Source: Alphaproteobacteria bacterium
GTDB taxonomy: Bacteria > Pseudomonadota > Alphaproteobacteria > BOG-932 > Roseiterribacteraceae
Reading direction: 5' to 3'
Assembly (NCBI GenBank): GCA_903970575.1
Contig: CAJCJC010000275.1
Location: 1-9,010 of the forward strand
Length of the DNA: 9,010 nucleotides
Made by a program: the position numbers and the translations under genes
Shown: positions 6,038 through 9,010 of the stretch, piece by piece
Layout of the letters: each line of letters starts with the position of its first letter
Position numbering within the stretch: the stretch's first letter is position 1
The notes under the pieces: model-generated
Database searches by the model: none
What the model was told of the DNA's origin: nothing
The model's input: only the letters and a program-made list of their open reading frames with translations

Positions 6038-6670
6038 CTAGTCGAGTTCGGTCGCCTGAGTGATCACGCGGTTGACCAGGCCGTATGTGACCGCGTCTTC
6101 CGCGGACATCCAGTAATTGCGTTCGGTGTCGCGGGTGATCTTTTCCAGCGTCTGCCCCGTCTCGATGGCGAAGGTCTCGTTCAGGCGCTGGCGCATGCGG
6201 ATGATTTCCTTGGCCTCGATGGCGATGTCGCTCGCCTTGCCCATCGTGCCGCCGCTCGGCTGGTGCAGCAGGAAGCGGGTGTTCGGCAGGCAGAACCTGT
6301 TTTCCTTCTTCGCGCCGATAAAGATCAGCGCCCCGGCGCTTGCGACCCAACCCGTGCCGATCACCTGCACCGGCGCCCTAACGAATCGGATGATGTCAAA
6401 AATCGTGTCGCCGGACTCGACATGGCCGCCGGGCGAGTTGATGAACATGCGGATCGGCGCGTCGCTGTCCGCCGACAGCGCGACAAGCTGCGCCGTGACG
6501 GCGCGGGCGACCTTATCGTTGATCTCGCCGAACAAAAGCACCGTCCGAGATTTGAACAGGTTGTTTTCGATCAAATTCGGCGGCCGCTCATCCGCCTGCG
6601 TGGTTTTCGCGGGCGCTTCGGGCTGGTCTTCTTCGTCAAGCCGGTTGATCTTGAGGCGGTCGATGGACAT
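6038..6670 (-). CDS. clpP: ClpP-like ATP-dependent protease subunit, non-canonical paralogue
   Basis: The 210-residue product belongs to the ClpP serine-protease family, which forms barrel-shaped tetradecamers fed by a AAA+ unfoldase. Visible are FINSPGG (oxyanion strand), the nucleophile S111 in GWVASAGA, and H136 in FLLHQPSGG. In the last triad position the usual 'TERD' reads TERN185YW, so Asp is replaced by Asn. The canonical GQAASMGA around the serine is GWVASAGA. The N-terminus ([20 protein letters not shown]) is acidic, Pro-rich and unlike the usual propeptide and axial loops. The ATG at 6670 follows AGGAG with eight bases between. The frame runs on to 6952 but that part overlaps the divergent creatininase-like gene. 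A ClpX/ClpA gene is not adjacent, and the main clpP is expected elsewhere. The activity of this form is uncertain. Confidence 0.88.
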   Translation of the reverse strand: MSIDRLKINRLDEEDQPEAPAKTTQADERPPNLIENNLFKSRTVLLFGEINDKVARAVTAQLVALSADSDAPIRMFINSPGGHVESGDTIFDIIRFVRAPVQVIGTGWVASAGALIFIGAKKENRFCLPNTRFLLHQPSGGTMGKASDIAIEAKEIIRMRQRLNETFAIETGQTLEKITRDTERNYWMSAEDAVTYGLVNRVITQATELD

Positions 6671-6683
6671 GGACAGAACTCCT

Positions 6684-6706
6684 GCCGGATCGGTATCAGT
6701 TCCGGC
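6684..6706 (-). promoter_or_regulatory. Leader hairpin abutting the clpP-like ribosome binding site
   Basis: In the transcript, GCCGGA (6706-6701), an 11-base loop and TCCGGC (6689-6684) form a perfect 6-bp stem. Its 3' arm ends directly against the AGGAG ribosome binding site (6683-6679). Such a position could influence ribosome access. A spurious pairing by chance is possible at this GC content. Confidence 0.35.
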
Positions 6707-6724
6707 TAGATGATGAAGTGGGCT

Positions 6725-6753
6725 GACATACGATGCCAGAGTTATGCTGGCAA
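6725..6753 (-). promoter_or_regulatory. Candidate promoter for the clpP-like operon
   Basis: On the - strand TTGCCA (6753-6748) and TATGTC (6730-6725) are 17 bases apart. The -35 matches the consensus at five of six bases; the -10 matches only three. Transcription would start near 6718 and include the leader hairpin at 6684-6706. This is a weak prediction. Confidence 0.25.
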
Positions 6754-6782
6754 TAAGCTGGCCTCCCTGAAAGGTATCTGGT

Positions 6783-7595
6783 TTGAACCAACTCTCAAAG
6801 CAATGGCCAAAGCGGTGGGCGGAACTGACGACGACGGATTTCGCCGATGGCGCGCTCCGTGAAGCCGTGGCGATTCTTCCGGTGGCGGCGATCGAGCAGC
6901 ACGGGCCGCATCTGCCGCTGGCGACCGACGTTATCATCAACCAGGGCGTCATAGACGCCGCCTGCGCGATGTCCAGCCCTCAGGCGGCCGGCCTTCAGGC
7001 CGTCGTGTTGCCGATGCAGGCCATCGGCACGTCGCATGAGCATCTGGCGTTTCCCGGCACGCTCTCCTTCGACGCCGGCGCTCTTATCGCGCAGTGGACG
7101 CGGATCGGGGAGGGGGTGCATCGCGCCGGCTTGCGCAAGCTGTTGATCTTCAACAGCCATGGCGGGCAGGCGGGCCTGCCTGAGATCGTCGCGACCGATC
7201 TGCGCGCGCGGCTTGGCATGATCGTCGCCTGGGCCAGCCCTGGCGCCTTCGGCGCGCCCGAGGGCAGCATAGACCCTGCCGAGGCCGCGCATGGTCTGCA
7301 TGGCGGGCTTAAGGAAACGGCGATGATGCTCCATTTACGGCCTGACCTCGTCCGCCTCGACGCGCTGGCCGTGTTTCCCTCCCATGGGGAGCGGATGGAG
7401 GCTGATTTCATGCATCTGCGCGCCACGGGTCGCACCGGTTATGGCTGGCAGACCCAGGATTTGAACCCGGCGGGCGTCGTTGGAAACGCCGCCGCCGCTA
7501 CAGCCGAACTCGGCGCCAGCTTCACCGCGCACGCCGCGCGCGGATTGACCGAGATGATCGCGGACATGGCCCGTTTCGAGCTGCCGCGCGGCTAA
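6783..7595 (+). CDS. Creatininase-family metallohydrolase
   Basis: This is a 270-residue cytoplasmic protein of the creatininase fold, a metal-dependent amidohydrolase family. It also includes mycofactocin MftE and riboflavin-pathway FAPy deformylases. The N-terminal [10 protein letters not shown] is typical. The metal site is E38-Q-H40-GPHLP with D49, followed by FNSH126GGQ and a HGGLKE178TA segment in place of the usual HAGExETS. Length is normal. The start is a TTG at 6783: AAAGG lies eight bases upstream, and an upstream or downstream in-frame ATG that keeps the conserved N-terminus is lacking. It is transcribed divergently from the clpP-like gene across 112 bases. The substrate cannot be told; neither mycofactocin nor creatine-pathway genes are nearby. 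Confidence 0.88.
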   Translation: MNQLSKQWPKRWAELTTTDFADGALREAVAILPVAAIEQHGPHLPLATDVIINQGVIDAACAMSSPQAAGLQAVVLPMQAIGTSHEHLAFPGTLSFDAGALIAQWTRIGEGVHRAGLRKLLIFNSHGGQAGLPEIVATDLRARLGMIVAWASPGAFGAPEGSIDPAEAAHGLHGGLKETAMMLHLRPDLVRLDALAVFPSHGERMEADFMHLRATGRTGYGWQTQDLNPAGVVGNAAAATAELGASFTAHAARGLTEMIADMARFELPRG

Positions 7596-7610
7596 GCGGA
7601 GCCGAACGCG

Positions 7611-7638
7611 GCCGCGAGGACGGGGCGTCCCGCGCGGC
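7611..7638. terminator. Strong stem-loop between convergent genes
   Basis: GCCGCG and GGACG on the left (7611-7616, 7618-7622) pair with CGTCC and CGCGGC on the right (7626-7630, 7633-7638). The loop is GGG and there is one small internal bulge, giving 11 GC-rich pairs. It begins 15 bases after the creatininase-family stop and lies 27 bases from the convergent stop. No T-run follows on either strand, so it is at best an unusual bidirectional terminator. Confidence 0.4.
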
Positions 7639-7664
7639 GGCTCAAATAGGGTCTCTTAGGACGG

Positions 7665-8009
7665 CTAATGCTTTCTGGCGGTTTTTTCTTCCGCCTTGGC
7701 CTCGGGTGGCTTGGCCGCGGCAGCCGCCGCGCTGGCCGCGTCGGTCGCCGCTTGGTTCGCGGTGTCGGTGGCCTTTGTCGCCAACGCGCTCGCCGACGCC
7801 GCCATGGCCGTCGCCGCGTCCGCCGAGGTCTTCGCCAGGCTTGCCGTTCCGGTCGCCGCCGCGACATTGCTTTGCATTTGGTCGACCTTCGACCGCAAAT
7901 CCGTCAGTTCACCCTGTAATGTGTTTGTTTGCATATAGGCGTAATAGCCGCTTCCGCCCGCCAGTACGATCACGATCAGAATCAGCAGCACGAATTTTCC
8001 AGCACCCAT
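7665..8009 (-). CDS. Small membrane-anchored coiled-coil protein with alanine-rich tail
   Basis: No family is recognised for this 114-residue protein. Residues 5-25 (FVLLILIVIVLAGGSGYYAY) form one membrane helix and there is no lipobox cysteine, so it is probably an inner-membrane protein facing the periplasm. Residues 31-49 show a clear heptad pattern with L31, L35, L38, V42, M45 and V49 at a/d positions. From about residue 50 to 99 the sequence is Ala/Ser/Thr-rich with alanines at heptad spacing, like an alanine zipper such as that of Lpp. The tail (KPPEAKAEEKTARKH) is charged. The start is set by AAAGGAG six bases upstream of ATG 8009. The DUF1223 gene lies 113 bases upstream on the same strand with a hairpin between. 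A structural envelope role is a guess. Confidence 0.8.
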   Translation of the reverse strand: MGAGKFVLLILIVIVLAGGSGYYAYMQTNTLQGELTDLRSKVDQMQSNVAAATGTASLAKTSADAATAMAASASALATKATDTANQAATDAASAAAAAAKPPEAKAEEKTARKH

Positions 8010-8032
8010 TGCGATCTCCTTTGAATTGCATC

Positions 8033-8058
8033 GGCCGGTCAGCGACCGTGACCGGGCC
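8033..8058 (-). promoter_or_regulatory. Hairpin between the DUF1223 and coiled-coil genes
   Basis: CCGGTCA (8035-8041), seven bases and TGACCGG (8049-8055) are a perfect inverted repeat; flanking GGCC/GGCC extends the stem with a one-base bulge. It lies 23 bases before the coiled-coil gene's start codon. It could attenuate read-through from the upstream gene or be an operator. Part of it, GACCGTGACCG, recurs at 8316-8326 inside the DUF1223 gene. Confidence 0.35.
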
Positions 8059-8122
8059 GCATGTCGTTCCCAATTTGCGGCAATAATGTGGCAAGGTCGC
8101 CTGGGTAGTCGGCTTTGCGCCG

Positions 8123-8812
8123 TCAAAGCGCGGTCGCGCCCAAAATCGCCCCGTCCGCCGCCTGCACCAGAACAGCTATGCCATGCTCGGAATCCGGTGG
8201 ATCGATGGGAAAGCTTCGCGCCGCGCCATTCCATGGGCCAAGCGTGACCAACTGATCGACGCCATTCACATCGGTAGCCGTGGTTCCGGCATTCTCCCCC
8301 CGGCGAATTTCGGTCGACCGTGACCGAACGAACCGGAACAGGGTCACCGTGCCCGCGCCGCTCCCGGCCCCGACCATAACCGATTTATGGTCGGCGGCGA
8401 CGCTGACCGGCGCCACCGCTTCGGGTTTGGCTTCTTCCACCGCTTGAAAAACCTCGGCGCGATGCGATCCGACCATCTGGCGCGTCCCGTCGACGACGAT
8501 TTGTGGCGTGTATATTTCCCGCCGGCCGAATCGCGCCGCGTATTCGTTTTGTCGGGCGGTAGCCCCCGGCGTGGAGAGCGGGTCCTTCCAGCCAAGCCTG
8601 TCCCAGTAATCGACGTGAAAGCCCAGCGCGATAACGCCCGGCCGCGCCGCCACCTCGTTCAGGACCGCGTCGGCCGGCGGGCAGGACGAGCATCCCTGGG
8701 AGGTAAACAGCTCGACGACCGTCGGCCGCATTTGCGCCTGGCCCACGGTTTGCGCATGGGCCGCTCCAACCGCGAAGGCCATGGCGATTCCAAAGATCAT
8801 AGGGCCTTTCAT
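8123..8812 (-). CDS. DUF1223 periplasmic thioredoxin-fold protein
   Basis: The 229-residue exported protein belongs to the DUF1223 family, common in alphaproteobacteria and of unknown function. Residues 1-20 form a signal peptide ending AHA before QT. The thioredoxin-like core has VVELFTSQGC41SSC44PPAD with a CxxC pair, the family hallmark FHVDYWDRLGWKDP (65-78) and a probable cis-Pro at YTP103Q. The C-terminal half (from about 134) is a beta-rich domain. The CxxC suggests a redox or metal-binding role in the periplasm, which is inferred. Start choice: AGGAG touches an ATG at 8818 directly but is six bases from the ATG at 8812, so 8812 is preferred. It diverges from the ECF-sigma-like gene, which raises the possibility of shared regulation. 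Confidence 0.9.
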   Translation of the reverse strand: MKGPMIFGIAMAFAVGAAHAQTVGQAQMRPTVVELFTSQGCSSCPPADAVLNEVAARPGVIALGFHVDYWDRLGWKDPLSTPGATARQNEYAARFGRREIYTPQIVVDGTRQMVGSHRAEVFQAVEEAKPEAVAPVSVAADHKSVMVGAGSGAGTVTLFRFVRSRSTEIRRGENAGTTATDVNGVDQLVTLGPWNGAARSFPIDPPDSEHGIAVLVQAADGAILGATAL

Positions 8813-8837
8813 GGCCATCTCCTGCGTTGCGTTTGAA

Positions 8838-8865
8838 CGTGATAAGAAAACGAAAAACCGTGATA
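8838..8865. promoter_or_regulatory. Direct repeat CGTGATA x2, 21 bases apart
   Basis: CGTGATA occurs at 8838-8844 and again at 8859-8865, separated by an A-rich 14-mer. The 21-base period puts both on the same face of the helix. The pair lies between the divergent DUF1223 and sigma-factor-like genes, 26 bases from the former's start codon. A regulator tandem site or promoter element is possible. Confidence 0.35.
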
Positions 8866-8947
8866 CGCCCCGTCCTGGGTCGGCGTGAGGGTGCATGAGG
8901 ACGTTCGGCGGGCGGCGTTCAAGGTTACGGACTGGCGGAGCGCGATC

Positions 8948-9010
8948 TTGACGGATTCGGGCGACCCGAACGCATGGGACGATCTGATGGCGGCGGCGCA
9001 GGCGGGGGAC
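8948..9010 (+). CDS. N-terminus of a probable ECF-type RNA polymerase sigma factor (3' end outside window)
   Basis: Only 21 codons are visible. The translation, ending in AWDDLMAAAQAGD, matches the opening of sigma region 2 in many ECF sigma factors ('W..Lm..AqaGD..A...L'). The start is placed at TTG 8948 because GGCGGAG lies seven bases upstream and the conserved segment follows soon after. In-frame GTG codons at 8885 and 8891 would add about 20 residues without a good ribosome binding site. If it is an ECF sigma factor, an anti-sigma gene would be expected next, beyond the window. The call rests on a short match. Confidence 0.55.
   Translation, partial: MTDSGDPNAWDDLMAAAQAGD

Noticed and set aside
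6009..6350. N-terminal extension of the dehydrogenase frame to 407 residues
   Set aside because: The added part overlaps the clpP-like gene in another frame, is Arg/His-rich and low-complexity, and the Rossmann start MDVGFIGLGNMG has its own ribosome binding site at 6008.
6671..6952. Upstream extension of the clpP-like frame
   Set aside because: It covers the divergent creatininase-family gene and has no family resemblance; AGGAG before the ATG at 6670 fits the normal start.
8819..8896. Longer start of the DUF1223 gene (257 residues)
   Set aside because: The extension lacks a signal peptide at its N-terminus; the ATG at 8812 is properly spaced from AGGAG and begins a typical signal peptide.
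1..9010. A multi-gene defence, toxin or secretion system
   Set aside because: Only one immunity-like gene is present, with no effector, nuclease, helicase or secretion component beside it; gene orientation changes repeatedly, which argues against one large system.

Overview
The window is GC-rich and densely coded, and it looks like chromosomal DNA of an alphaproteobacterium. The pointers are a DUF1223 periplasmic protein, a non-canonical ClpP paralogue of the alphaproteobacterial kind, a bacterial ATP-dependent DNA ligase of the ligC/helicase-associated type, and interspersed GTCATCGCGAGCG-type repeats. Order and genus cannot be fixed from sequence alone. Eleven protein genes are supported, two of them cut by the window edges. 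I see no tRNA, rRNA, CRISPR array, transposase or phage gene.

Layout, left to right. The + strand carries the 3' half of an ATP-dependent DNA ligase, then a VanA-like Rieske oxygenase gene with nested palindromes in its promoter region. A 70-bp interspersed repeat lies in direct orientation on each side of the oxygenase gene. A small gene with an NTF2-fold immunity-like product follows, preceded by a plausible sigma-70-type promoter. It converges on a - strand gene for a secreted protein with an NTR/TIMP-like module and a carboxypeptidase-regulatory-like (beta-sandwich) module. That gene diverges from a + strand gene for a membrane-anchored S41-family protease. A composite inverted repeat built of roughly 9-nt units fills the next convergent gap. 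After it come, on the - strand, clpP-like then a beta-hydroxyacid-dehydrogenase-family gene (29-bp gap, probably one operon). A divergent creatininase-family gene reads on the + strand. It converges on a - strand pair: a DUF1223 thioredoxin-fold protein upstream and a small membrane-anchored coiled-coil/alanine-rich protein downstream. The window ends in the first 21 codons of what looks like an ECF sigma factor, divergent from the DUF1223 gene.

The genes do not form one obvious pathway. This is a mosaic of short one- and two-gene units. The points most worth following are: (1) the ClpP paralogue, whose catalytic Asp is replaced by Asn; (2) the composite 9-nt-phased repeat; (3) the repeat pair bracketing the Rieske gene; (4) the palindromic operator candidate before that gene; and (5) an immunity-like gene with no toxin beside it. 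I do not see convincing evidence for a new multi-gene defence or mobile system here.
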